NCBI RefSeq assembly: GCF_029931775.1
Contig: NC_079322.1
Span: forward strand, 79,731,326 to 79,795,325
Length of the DNA stretch: 64,000 nt
Origin: Euleptes europaea
Taxonomy: Eukaryota; Chordata; Lepidosauria; Squamata; Sphaerodactylidae
Direction: 5' to 3'
Below the pieces are notes generated by a model that saw nothing but the letters and a program-made list of their open reading frames with translations, made no database searches and was not told where the DNA came from. The translations under genes and the position numbers were made by a program. Position 1 is the stretch's first letter; each line of letters begins with the position of its first letter. Below are positions 11,021 through 21,900 of this stretch, piece after piece.

Positions 11021-11614
11021 CTGTGTGCATTATTCCCCGGGGGGGTGGGGGGTGGGCTGGTTCAGCAGAAAGAAGGCAGCTTCATGTGTGCATGGGACCC
11101 TTTCCAAACAGGTCACGTGCCCCGCGTCCAGCGCTGGGGGGGGAGTGTCTCCAGCCCCCTTCTCCCCAGCCCCCGCGCTGCGGCCACTGGGCGACGTAGC
11201 AGCACTCGGCAGCGTCTCCACCAGCAGAAGGCGCGACCATCGGAGGCCGGGGGGAGGCCGGGGGGGCGTGGCCCGGTTCCAGCGGCGGACTTTGCCGGGG
11301 CCGCGCCCAGCGCCACTCCTCCCCGCCCCTCCCGTCCCGATGGTCCCGCCCAGCGCCACTCCTCCCCCCCCGCGCCGGGCGCCGCGGTGGTATGCGCCGC
11401 GGCCTTAAGAGCGGCCCGCCCGCCGCCCGCCGGCCCTTGTCGCGCTGCCGTCGCCCGGGCGCCATCTTGGCGGGGCTGAGGGGGTGAGCGGGCGGGGGCG
11501 CGGGGGGCCTCCTTCCTTCCTTCCTTCGGGGTGGGGGGCTTCTCCTCGTTTCCCGTGGGGGGCGGCGGCGCCCCCTTCTTTCCCGGCCTGTGGGGGGAGG
11601 GAGGGAGGGAGGGG

Positions 11615-11695
11615 CCCGGCGGGGTGATGAGGCTGAGATAGGAAGTGCCGTCCGAGGCGAGACGTGACGAGGCCTCCTCGCGCCTGACCGCCGGG
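11615..11695 (+). ncRNA. SNORD49: Box C/D snoRNA, SNORD49-like
   Basis: Box C is GTGATGA at 11624-11630 and box D is CTGA at 11684-11687. A perfect 8-bp terminal stem (CCCGGCGG at 11615-11622 and CCGCCGGG at 11688-11695) closes it. An internal C'-like GTGACGA lies at 11664-11670. The core ATAGGAAGTGCCGTC and the TGACGA spacing match human SNORD49 as I remember it. The family guides 2'-O-methylation of 28S rRNA. It sits in intron 1 of the host, about 83 bases before the 3' splice site, the usual distance for intronic C/D snoRNAs. Confidence 0.85.
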
Positions 11696-11907
11696 GGGGA
11701 GCGGGGGGGAGGGGACGCGCGCACGCGCACACACGACCCCCCCCTTTCCCACGGCTGATGGCGGCGTCTCCCGCGCAGGTGCCACAGGCGGCGAGGGACG
11801 GACGGATGGATGGATGGGCGGCCTGGGGGGGGGGGCGCCCGCGGCTCTCCTCCCCCCCCGCCCCAGCGCTGAAGGTGGGTGCACCACCGGCCCCCCCCGC
11901 ACCCCAC

Positions 11908-11992
11908 CCCCCCTCGTGATGAAGCCCAACCGCAACTCAGCTGGAATTACCGGCAGACGCCTGCTGTTGACAAGGGTCTTTCTGAAGGGGGG
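11908..11992 (+). ncRNA. SNORD65: Box C/D snoRNA, SNORD65-like, copy 1
   Basis: Box C is GTGATGA at 11916-11922 and box D is CTGA at 11982-11985. A C/G-rich terminal stem pairs CCCCCCT before box C with AGGGGGG after box D. AGCTGGAATTACCG at 11939-11952 is complementary to the conserved 18S rRNA stretch CGGUAAUUCCAGCU. It ends next to a D'-like CAGA at 11954. The box D' plus five rule places the target at the U of CGGU, which is the human 18S U627 site guided by SNORD65. A likely host acceptor lies about 65 bases downstream. Confidence 0.88.
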
Positions 11993-12454
11993 CCGCGAGG
12001 AGGCCCGGGCCCGGGGGGGGGAGGGGGCGCTCCGACGGGCCCGGGCCTCCTTTGCAGGAGGGAGGGGCTCCTACGGGATTTCGGCTCTTCCGGGGGGGGG
12101 GCGGCGGTCACAAGATGGCTGCCGCGGAAGGCGGTGGGGGGGGTGGGGGGCGCGGGCCACGTGCGGCCCTCATGGCGGCGGCGGCGGCCCTTCCGCCACG
12201 GGCGCCTCGCTGGGCTTCTTCGCTTGAGCCGCGCGTGACGGGCCTCTGGCCCCTGCGGACGGGGACGGGGGGGGGGTAAAACAAGGGTAGGGAGCCAAAC
12301 GAAGGCGACGGTAGTAAAGTCGCCGCCTGGGAGGGGCAGAGGGCCGTCTGTCCGTGGCTACTGGTCCGAAGGGCTGCCGGTCCCGACGCACGCCTGCTCT
12401 CGAGGAGCCCGGCCCGCTCCGCTGGGCGCCGCGGAGCACAGGCAGGACCAGTGC

Positions 12455-12597
12455 TGCCCCGGTCTTGCTTGCGGGGCGGGCGGGGGGGGGGCTTCCCGGA
12501 GGCCCCTGGTTGGCCACAGTGTGTGAACAGACTGCCGGGCTGGATGGGCCTTGGCCTGATCCGGCAGCGCCTTTCCTATGTTCTTATAAAAAAAGGC
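12455..12597 (+). repeat. Dispersed repeat fragment, same family as 2175-2311
   Basis: Shares GGCCACAGTGTGTGAACAGA, GGATGGGCCTTGGCCTGATC and the TTCCTATGTTCTTAT end with the copy at 2175. It marks the downstream edge of the CpG island. Confidence 0.65.
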
Positions 12598-14671
12598 GCA
12601 TTTTATAAACCCCAGTAAGGAATGCCAATAAATAAAATGAAAGGCAGAAGCGCTGCTTGACAGGGTGCCTTCTAAAATTAACATCTAAAAATATTGTCTT
12701 TTCATATACACACACCAGAAAGTCTGCATGCCGAGCTAACTCAGCACCTGGCAGTATCTGTCTTTGCAGGCATCTAATGCACTTAGAGAATGGGAAGGGG
12801 AAACGCTTTACTTTCCCCCAGTATCCCTGCACCACAAGGCCGTCTCTCCTGAGCCCAGAGCCATTTCTGCCTGGCACTGTGGCTTGTAAAAACAACCGTT
12901 GGTGCTGAAGGGCTGTTAAGAGCTCATTGCGCATGTGATACATATACAACGAGAGAGATTCTGGCCAGATTTTGGTGGGAACATAAATTATTTTTGAAGA
13001 GTGGTGTCAGGTTTCACCAGAATTAAAAAAAAATCTGGTAAATTCAGCAGATGTTCCAGTTAGGCAGCCCAATCGTGCTTAGTCAGCATGAAGTCCCACT
13101 GTGTTTTTAGAATGCCACCCTGCCGCTATTGGCACAAGCAAGGTTGCCTGCATAAAGCCAGGGGGGTCCGCATTATTACTTAAACATAAAAATCCCCCAC
13201 CCGGCCCTGCTGCAAAAACACTTAAAGGGCACAAAGAATACCCACAATTGAGTGTTACTTGCATTCCTCAGGGGTAGCAGGGGCAGTTTCCCCCCAGTGG
13301 ATCGATCGTCCCTCCTCCATTCTTAAACAATTAAAGGCCCACAAAGTGCTCAGACTTTGGCTGATTCCCTGTTGGAATCAGTAAGTGGACGCGAGCACTG
13401 TGCCCAGGATTCTTTCTCCCAAACCTGCAAGAGAATATTGTCTAATTCCATTTTCTATACTCCCTGTAATTCCCATCACACAGATCTGATTTATTTGGGT
13501 CACCCTTTGCCAGGTGGGTTAACCCTTTCATGCTTGAAGGGCTCTCATTGAAGTGAAAGCCGGCTTCTGAATGTGTAGAGACCTTGGAGGTTGTGCTTTT
13601 GTGCCCTATTTTGACCTTGCAATAACTTATCCGTACCCCTAAGCCATTTTCCACCCACCACAAAGGAATATGGGTATGGTTAGCACTCAATCCACCACTG
13701 AAGTCTTCTGTGGCTTGCAGATTTCCTGCAAATGGAGACAGTGTGACTTTGCAGAGGTTGGGAGATTGTGGTTACTGACCACAAAGCCTATGTTTCCTGG
13801 GCAGGAATTCAGTAGCTTTGTCCACAGAACTTGCAGATTTATTTTTTCAGCTGCAACAACTCAGATGTGTTACATCCCATATTTGAAACTTTATTGGCGT
13901 ACAGTTCCCTTGCTGGACTTGAGCAAGTGTGAGCCAGCCCTTCTGGTTTGAAAATCCAGCCATGCCCCCCCCTCCCCCGTACTGCCTGCTCTGTTGGTGC
14001 AGAAGAATGTCGGGCCCTTTTGGACCACCCAGGAAGAAATAAAGGGGAACAATTCTTTGTTTTCAGGAGCGATAGCACTCCATCCCCAGAAAAGTGTTGA
14101 TTGGGATACTGAGAAAGTGGTGGGGATTGGACCAGGGAGGGCCTCTCGTCCGGCATCGTGTCCCACACAGAGGCCGGCCAACTGCCCTGGGTGGCCCACA
14201 AACAGGACATCGACACTGATGTTGCCTCCTGGCTCTGATTCTCAGAGGTTTGCTGCCTTGGTTCACCATGGCTAGGTAGCCGCCGGTGCTCCTCTCCTCC
14301 ATGAATCTGTGTAATCCCCTTTAAAGGCCTGTGCCTTGGCCATCACGACAGCCTCTAGCAGCGAATTCTACATATGAATCAATCCTTAAGACAAATACAT
14401 GGAAATAAGCCTGCCAAGTTCCATGTAATCTGAAACTTGGCATGCTTCTTACCAACTGCATAGATTCGGCAGAAAGATCAGATGGGGTTGGTTTAAGGCA
14501 TTTTCACCGCATGCAAGGCATTTTCACCTCAGGCTTACGGCTCTTTCTTGTCAACAGATTGCTTCTAATGGTGTTTCTTAGAGTATGACTGAGCAAGAGA
14601 TCAACTCTTCAGTCTTCGGCTGGGTGCTGCAGTAGACAGCAGAGGATGGTGGACTTCCCAGTGTCTCCCAG
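12598..14671. other. Intron of the host gene, no exon identified
   Basis: Moderately A+T-rich sequence. The piece at about 14300-14375 (CATCACGACAGCCTCTAGCA) looks like a degraded interspersed repeat. I found no further box C/D pair with a terminal stem here. Confidence 0.45.
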
Positions 14672-14791
14672 AGGTGAGGCCGGAGCATGATGGACAAATG
14701 GACAGAAGGGGGCCTGGGGCTTTTCTCCTCCCCCCCCCCCGCCCTAGCACTGAAGGTAGGTGCACCACTTGGCCTCTCCGCAGACCCCACC

Positions 14792-14870
14792 CCCTTGTGA
14801 TGAGCCCCAACCGCAACTCAGCTGGAATTACCGGCAGACACCTGCTGTTGAGAAGGGTCTTTCTGAAGGG
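14792..14870 (+). ncRNA. SNORD65: Box C/D snoRNA, SNORD65-like, copy 2
   Basis: Box C is GTGATGA at 14797-14803 and box D is CTGA at 14863-14866. The same 14-base 18S complement lies at 14820-14833, beside a CAGA D' box. It differs from copy 1 at only a few positions between the boxes. The terminal stem is rebuilt with different sequence (CCCT before, AGGG after). Guide, boxes and stem are all intact, so it is probably functional and has the same 18S target. Confidence 0.87.
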
Positions 14871-15739
14871 AGAGTGAGGATTCGCACCTGGGCCATGGGG
14901 AGGGAGGGGCGGCAGCTCAATCCCTGGCTGAGAGGGGCCAGGCCAGAGGGGAGGGGGGCCGCAGACCTGGGTGGGCATCAAGCTCTTTTGGAGGAGGAGG
15001 TGAGTGCCCAGCTTGGGAGCTGTAAATCTTGTGGGGAACAAATTTACTATAAAATCCCAGCCCAAACATTGCCCCCACCCCACTTGGTGCAGCTGACAAG
15101 CATCCTTCTGCTTAAAGCTTGACCCTGAGCTGGCGGCCAGAGGGAGGCTCTCGACTTGAGCTGTGTGGGGCTGGTGTGCGTGGTCGACTCTTGTGCCCGC
15201 TTCTCGGGAGTCCTGGGATGAACGGGGGTTAAGTGAGGTGGCCACGGCCGTTGAGGGACCTTGGCAGAGGCAGACTCTTCCCTGCTGGTTCTAGGGCACG
15301 GCTGTGGAACTGGCATTGGGCAGCAAAGGGGGCTAGAATGAGCTGACCAAAATGTGACTGGCTGTGGCATTATATTCCAGGTTGTGCCAGTCGACGGCAT
15401 TGCTTTGCTCAAAGGAACCCCTCCAGGCCTTGAATGGAGCTGCTGCGTGACATGTGCTTCAGGCAAAGCAAGCAGGAACCAGGGACCGTCTTCCCAAAAG
15501 GAGCAGAGCGACACGTGCCAGTGTCTCTGGCGACCTCTGCCCTGCTCCCCTCAAGGATGGGACGTGGCAGGCAGGCAGGCCTAGAAAAACACACGGTGTT
15601 CTGTCTGAGACCGGTTTCCTCTTCCCAGAACTGGAAACATTTGCTGTTGCAGGAGGGGAGGGATTGTTGGTACAATTGTTTGTATTAACTGTGACAAACC
15701 TAAGTAAAATAAAAATGCCTCAGCTGAAGAGTGTGTTAC

Positions 15740-16312
15740 TTTTTGTATCTACCAGTCAGTGTCCAGATAGTCAGTCGCTGACCCAGGGCATCATCTTTCC
15801 TCAATTACTGGGAAACCAACCATCATTAGTGAAAAGGATGTGGCTGGCAATCACTTGGCGTCTCTCACCTGTCCTTCCTGGCCAAAATGATAGAAAAAGC
15901 CATTGCGGGAGCCGTCCTGGGCCTTCCTGCCTCACTTGGCTGCCTGGGACCCCTTTCAGGCTGGGCTGTGGGACAGGCCTCAGTGAAGGCCAAAGTCATT
16001 GCAGGGGCTTCCTTGGGCAGCTGAAGGAGTTTTCTGGGGCGGGGTCCTGTTTCAGATGGGCTCTGAGAAGGGGCTGAGTCGGGCGCCCACCTGCCCTCAG
16101 CCAAGAGGGACTCAGAGGTGGTTGCCCCACCTGGAGGAAGGATGGCAGCTGGAGAGGGAGTGCGACAGCCCTGCAGTGCAGCTGCGGTGGTTTTGGTGGG
16201 ACATCTGTGAGCCGATGGCATGAGGCCAAGCTGGGCAGAAGCTGGCAAGGAGCTTACCTGGGGTGTAGGAGCAGCCTGTGTGTGTGTGTGGGGAGCTAGA
16301 TGGTCAGTATAT
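15740..16312. other. Intergenic after the snoRNA host
   Basis: Nothing supported. A (GT)n run lies near 16277-16290. Confidence 0.4.
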
Positions 16313-16482
16313 GGCATAAAGCTGCCTTACACGGAATCAGTATTGGTCTCAGGGTCTCAGGCAGAAAAGGGTCTTTCACATCACCCACTCGCCTAGTCCC
16401 TTTAACTGGAGATACCAGGGACTGAACCTGGGACCTTCTGCATGCCAAGCAGAGGCTCTACCACTGAGCCACAGCCCCTCCC
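16313..16482 (-). repeat. tRNA-derived SINE (family A), reverse, shortened
   Basis: Left edge AAGCTGCCTTACACGGAATC, right edge with the complement of the A and B boxes (CCTGGGACCTTCTGCATGCC, TCTACCACTGAGCCACAGCC). Confidence 0.8.
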
Positions 16483-16514
16483 CAACAGACAATCCACATA
16501 TGGTATATATGAAC

Positions 16515-16815
16515 ACATGAAGTTGCCTTCTACTGAACCAGGCCCTGGGTCCATCAAAGTCAATATTGTCTACTCAGACCGGCAGTGGCTCTCCAGGGTA
16601 TCGGGTAGAGGTCTTTCACAATCTGTTGTGGGGAAGGGAAGGTGATTTTAAGCCGGTTTGAGTCTTAAGTGGTAGAGAAAGTTGGCATATAAAAACGAAC
16701 TCTTCTTCACATCACCTACCTGCCTAGTCCCTTTAACTGGAGATGCCGGGGATTGAACCTGGGACCTTCTGCATGCCAAGCAGATGCCCTATCACTGAGC
16801 CACAGCCCCTCCCCA
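16515..16815 (-). repeat. SINE A (reverse) split by an inserted SINE B fragment
   Basis: SINE A runs from 16515 to about 16620 and resumes at about 16699-16815. Between them lies a forward 5'-truncated SINE B (TGTTGTGGGGAAGGGAAGGT to AAAACGAACTCTTCTTC). The host sequence TTCACA occurs at both sides of the insert, consistent with a short target duplication. SINE B was therefore active after this SINE A landed. Confidence 0.75.
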
Positions 16816-17100
16816 GGACTAGCTGGTTGCAGGATGAGCCCTTGAAGGTCCTGATTACGTTGATTGGGGGTGGGGGGCTAATAGTGCTGCCTGACTGGGA
16901 GAGGAGCACTGTTGGCACTGGAACTAGTTGGGCAGGATCTGGCCCCTGGCTTGACCTCTGGTAGTCTTGCAGACTGCTCACGGCCCCTCTGGGACAGGGA
17001 CAGCTAGCACTCATAGGCTTGTAAGGGGGTCTGTTTTTGCTTGCTTAGAAAGAGACCCTCAATCTAAAATCTCACCTAAAGGAGCAACCAAACAGACCTA

Positions 17101-17712
17101 GAATCAGAATCATAGAGTTGGAAGGGACCACCAGGGTCATCTAGTCCAACCCCCTGCACAATGCAGGGAACTCGCAACTACCTCCCCCACCCACACACCC
17201 CCAGTGAGTACTTCATGCCCAGAAGATGGGAAATGAAACCCCCCAGGATCCCTGGCCAATCTGGCCTGGAGGAAAATTGTTTCTTGACCCCAAAGTGGCA
17301 ATCAGCATTACCCTGGGCACGTAAGAAAGGGCCATGAGAGCCAAGCACTGACGCAACCCTTCGTGCCCTCCCTCTCATGATCTGCCCAAGTTCACAGAAT
17401 CAGCATTGCTGAGATGGCCATCTCACCTCTGCTTAAAAACCTCCAAAGAAGAAGAGCCCAACACCTCCCAAGGAAGCCTGTCCACTGAGGAACTGCTCTA
17501 ACTGTCAGAAAGTTCTTCCCAATGTTTAGCTGGAAACTCATTTGATTTAATTTAACCCGTTGGTTCTGGTCTGACCTTCTGAGGCAACAGAAAACAACTC
17601 CGCTCCATCCTCTCTATGACAGCCCCTCAAGTTCTTGAAGTTGGTTATCATATCACCTCTCAATCATCTTCTCTCCAGGCTAAACATACCCAACTCCTTC
17701 CTCTCTATGGGC
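17101..17712 (-). mobile_element. CR1 LINE 3' end, reverse orientation
   Basis: Starts AGAATCAGAATCATAGAGTT and GGAAGGGACCACCAGGGTCA, the complement of the CR1 3' end. It continues through TCAGAAAGTTCTTCCCAATG and CAGGCTAAACATACCCAACT. Only the 3' untranslated region remains, the usual 5' truncation. Confidence 0.85.
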
Positions 17713-18152
17713 CCTGGTGGGACTCGGCTGGCAGAGGAGCACTTTAGAGGACAAATCAGAGACCGTGAGGTGGGGGATCAGCAAAGGCATTCCTGATAGT
17801 GGCAAAGGAATGGGCAGCATATTTATTTGCGGGGGTTTGACCTTTTCCACTTAGACTATTTGCCCCAGGGTCAGTGATTTTGGGAAGTGGGTTCCCCCCC
17901 CCCCACACACACACTACTTTTCGGCAGCATTGTGGTGCATTCATGTTCTTCCTTTTCTTTGGCTTTTCTCTGATCTTTCTCACACACTCTTTGCTGAAAA
18001 GCCTGGATGGCTGCTTTGTGCATGTGTGTGTGTGTTGGGGGGGGGAGTTTGGGTTTTCCCAGTCCCACCCACACAGCAGCCATTTCCCCTGCCCTGGTCC
18101 CTGCAGCAGCCATCCCTCCTCTACTGTCAGGAGGGGCTTTTAAAAACAACAC
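17713..18152. other. Intergenic, nothing recognised
   Basis: C- and G-runs with short CA and GT tracts near 17900 and 18025. No gene or repeat family identified. Confidence 0.4.
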
Positions 18153-18394
18153 CAACTGGCAGTTGAATATCATTCTGTCATTATAACCTTAGAGCAATAC
18201 ACAAATCAGATCCTCTGAATTCCCAGCTTTCATTTTTATAAATGCCTCTAACCTCTTTTGTTATGACAATAGCACCTTTCCCCTTATATCTCTGCAAGGC
18301 AAAGGGTGAGGGATTTACTCTTGTTTAAAGTGAAATCTGGAAATTCAGAGAACTTCATTCACATATTGTTGAAATGATATTCAATTGCCAATTT
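18153..18394. repeat. MITE-like element with 22-bp terminal inverted repeats
   Basis: CAACTGGCAGTTGAATATCATT at the left pairs with AATGATATTCAATTGCCAATTT at the right; 19 of 22 positions are complementary. The 242-base A+T-rich body has no coding frame. A related copy in opposite orientation lies near 52800-52963. The autonomous partner is not visible. Confidence 0.6.
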
Positions 18395-21300
18395 ATATAT
18401 TTTAAAAACTCTGACAAAGCCCTGGTGGTGCAGGGGGTGGTGGAGATTGGAGGCAGGTATTGCAGGAAAACCTGTCGTGTGGAAGCCCCTCTGCCACAAT
18501 AGCTCTATTGAGTCACATTCCAGCCGGGGCGGGCAAATCCCAGTCCATTGATAGCCAGATTAATGCTGGGGAGGGTTCAGGATGTGGGAAGGGCCCAGAA
18601 GCAAGCAGTCACCCCCTTGAGACTCGGCCTGCGGACAGGGCCGCAGGCTTGCAGTCACTCTGCTTGCTGCTGGGGGCATGAGGGTGGGATCAGCCTGTGC
18701 CCTTTGGGGGCCCCCCCCAGCCAAGCGAAGCAGCCCTGCTGCATCCCCCTCCCAGCTGATTGTGGCCCTTCAGGGTGAGGCTCTCTGCCCTCTCTGGCTC
18801 CGTCAGCTGCCCTGCTGGGTCCATCTGGCGGGGCTCCCAGGGCCTCTGAAGGGGCAGGGAAGAGGGCAGCTGCCCCTGAGTCCTTCTCTGGCCCCGACAG
18901 CAGCTCCTCTCAGTGCCAGAACCGTCCTCCCTCCCTCCCTCCCTCCCTCCCAGGAGCCCATTTCAAAGAGGCTGTCTAGCCCCCCACCTCCCTTCCCCGG
19001 CCCTTTCCTTTCTTTTCCTCCTTGCCCTCTGCGAGGCTGCCGTCCCTCAGCCGTCCCTCCCTTGGCTGTTGGCGTCTCCTCGGGGGTCTTCAGAGCCCTT
19101 CCCGGCCTGGGGCCCGCGTACCTGAAGGGCCGTTTCATGCCCACCCGCCCCTCCCTGCCCTCAGCCTGCCAGCTGCCAGCTACTCTCCCACTGAAGGGGG
19201 CTGACCAGGCGTCTGCTAGCGCTCAGGCGGTGTTTTCCCCATCCTGGGGCGGGGAGGAGCTCCCTGAGGAAGGGAGGGGGGGCACACTACAAGGGCTTAG
19301 AAGGGGAGGGGGCTGTAGGCATTTTCTTGGGGATTAATTGGGTTTGTATCGTTCCTTGTCTTTCAAAACTTGTGTTTGTAAGCTGCCTTGAGCCAAAAAG
19401 GACTTGTGCGGCTCCTCCTCCCTCTGAAGGGGCTTCCGCAGGGGGTCTTGCCAGTCTCCCGTTCTGGGAACGGCCAGACACAAGCCCTCCCAGGGGTTCT
19501 GCTGCCTGCAGCACAGAAACACCCTATGCTGTCCCCCCTCCCGCTGCCAGGTCCCCGGGGGCTAGCCAGCAGAGCTGATCTACCAGGGAATGAAAGGAAG
19601 GAGCTTCCAGATAAGAACCACCCCCCCCCCCCCGCAGGATGCATAACTGTTGTCTCCAGCACACTTTTTCACGAGCTGCCTCCTCGGCTGTGTGTGTCCT
19701 TGCGACGCTCCTGTGAGGTCCTGTCCCTGTTTTGTGAATGGGGATCTGAAGAGCCAAGAAGGTGGCTTCGAGTCCAGGGCAGATCCCTGTGGCGTGTGTC
19801 CCTGGCGTGATCGAGCACTGACCCGGGGATGTAAGAAAGCCCCATCTGAGCCATGCAAAAATCTGTGGGGTGGCTTCTGGGCAGCCTTGAGCTCTGTGTG
19901 CCTTGCAGCTGTGCAGCAAAGGCCTGACCTCCTCCCCACAGCCTGGCTCAGGAAACCAGCGCCCCCTCCTGCTAAGAAGTGCCTCTGAGTATGAGCAGAG
20001 TTCCCTTCTCAGCTCTTTACTGGCTGCAGCTGATGCCCGTACATCTGGGGGTGAGGAGAAAAATGCTTTTTGTTTCCTGGTCAGGACCGCCTCTTGCCCG
20101 CTCTTTCTTGGTTGCCATTTCCCTCCTCCTCCTCCCTGAAGGCCTGCAGGGCAGGTGGCTCTTGGCGGAGAGGAGCAGGGATCACTGTCCTGGCAGGACC
20201 CAGTCGGAGGCACCCTGGATGATCTTTGATGCCTGCCTGCCCCCCTCCAGCCTGCAATCCAAATGCCCGACCACTTGAGCGGGGCGGGGGAGCGAGCTGG
20301 CAGGGACCCCCCATCCACTGGCCAGTGGATCCATTTATGCCGCCCCTGGGGATGGCCGTTTGCAGGGCTGAGCCTGATTCCGGTCCATGAAGCAATTCGA
20401 TCTGACTTCCTGACCCCCCCCCCGCCATATTTCCATGGAGGTGTAGAAGAGTCTCTCTCTCTCTCTCTCTCTCTCCCCCGCCCCGCCCTGCGTGTGCGCC
20501 TGACTCACTCTCGGGCGGCGTTCTCCAGTGGGAAAGACCCCCTGCCCAGCTGCCCCGCATTCTCTGCCAGAGATATATTGCCTGCTGCTTTGTTTTGGGC
20601 CAGGAGTGAGTGCGGGGGGTGGGGGCACAGACACACACACCCTGCAGAAGAGAAAGGGGCTGCAGCTCAGGTGACCGGGTCAGAACAGGGGGTCCCTGTT
20701 GAGCCCGTGAGCATGTTTGGAAGTTGGCAGCAGGGTCCTACGCATCGGGACAAAACGGGGTGGGGGCCCTTCAATGTTTTTGTGACTCCTGGAGTGGGGA
20801 AAAATATATTGGCACTTACTTTTGGAGCAGAAGTGGGATTTTTTTACCAGCCCCCACCCCTCTCTCACAATTTTCAATGCCGTTTCAGTTGAATGAAACG
20901 TCCAGGGTGGAGCGATGGAGGGGGCTTCCTCTTTCGAAGGGGACAAGCCTTCGTCCAGGTCATGGCAGAATGGCCGGAGCTTCCTAGCATTTATCCTGTT
21001 GAAATAAATTAGGGTGGGTGGCCTTAGTAACCTCCTGCCAGTCTTTTTGAGAGCAGAGCCTCCTGCCAGGGAATGCAGGCCAAGCTGACAGTGGGCTAGC
21101 CCATAATGCTGTGCAGTGCGGGAGCTGGCGTCTGAATGTGGCGGAGAAGGGAGGTTTGGTGGGTTTGCCTAATTGGGGTTGGGGAGCGTAAATTCCCCCC
21201 CTCTCCTCCTGGTTGTGGTTGTTGCTTTGCCTTTTGGGTTGGGTTCCTGCTGCCCCCCTTCCTTTCCGATGGTGGAAGAGGGGTTGTTGCGGCAAATCAG

Positions 21301-21900
21301 TTTCAAGGGCGCCCAACACAGGGCTTGAGCGGAGCCCAACAATGAGCTTTGCCCCCCCAGGGGGGCCTTTAAAGTGCAGCTTCTGCCCAGACTTGGCGGG
21401 AGGCAGCTGGAGCAGGGCTCTGCCCTCCAGCCCCAGCTGGAGCAGTGGGGTGGAGTAAGGGTGCAGGGCAGCAATTCGGAAAAGGAGCCAGGAAGGCGGC
21501 AAAGGGAAGGGAGGGAGAAGAGGGCTCAGGAGGGGGGAACAGAAGGGAGCTGGGAAAGGGGGCAGACGGGTGGGAGGCGTCAGACAGGAGTGCCAGCCAG
21601 CAGGGAGGCAGGTGGGGGCCGGGGAGCACGGTTGGCATCCGGGTGTCAGGCTTCTGTCCCGCAGACCCAGCGCATGGCTGTGCCTGGCCTCTCCTCCCAT
21701 TCTCCCCGCCCCACCCCCGGGCAGGCAGGCAGCCAGGCCTCCTTGGTCACCTGGCCCAGCCCTTCCCTCTCGTCCCAGGATTAGCTGCCGCCGGGCTGCC
21801 TCTGCCCTGCCCTTCACTCCCGGTCCTGAAACGCAATCCACCCGCTGGGCTGGGCTCCTGGTCCAGCAGGCAGAAAGCATCCCTGCATCTTGGGAGGACC
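18395..21900. other. Region upstream of ASIC3
   Basis: GC-rich, with a (CT)n tract at about 20452-20475 and several poly-C runs. Any ASIC3 5' untranslated exon or promoter would lie here. The frame of the first coding exon stays open upstream to about 21445 but without family similarity. No other gene supported. Confidence 0.4.

Larger units (their letters stand above)
11150..12460. promoter_or_regulatory. CpG island promoter of the snoRNA host gene
   Basis: Dense CpG sequence with a TTAAGA at 11405-11410 that sits about 28 bases before a pyrimidine start (CCCTTGTC from 11434), the layout of 5'TOP-type promoters used by snoRNA hosts. GCGCCATCTTGGC at 11460 is a YY1-type site. A second cluster near 12113 (CACAAGATGGCTGCC) and 12172 (ATGGCGGC) offers further YY1-like sites and could serve another start. 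Confidence 0.65.
11434..15735 (+). ncRNA. snoRNA host gene, SNHG29-like (hosts SNORD49 and SNORD65)
   Basis: Proposed exon 1 is 11434-11483 (donor GTGAGC), exon 2 is 11779-11874 (acceptor CGCGCAG, donor GTGGGT), and a duplicated exon 2-like unit is 14672-14755 (acceptor TCTCCCAG, donor GTAGGT). A small exon is likely at 14965-14999 (donor GTGAGT). The last exon is 15629 to about 15735, with acceptor CTCTTCCCAG, AATAAA at 15708 and a GT-rich downstream region. Introns hold SNORD49-like 11615-11695, SNORD65-like 11908-11992 and SNORD65-like 14792-14870. No exon has a convincing reading frame, so the spliced RNA is probably a non-coding carrier. An extra acceptor at 12057 shows the exon set is uncertain. 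The human host of these snoRNAs, SNHG29, lies at 17p11.2, not beside ASIC3. Confidence 0.65.

Noticed and set aside
11879-14877. Similar open frames in the two duplicated units, with mostly third-position changes, as a possible duplicated small protein
   Set aside because: The conserved stretch is fully explained by boxes C and D, the terminal stem and the 18S-complementary guide; four differences are too few to argue for coding.
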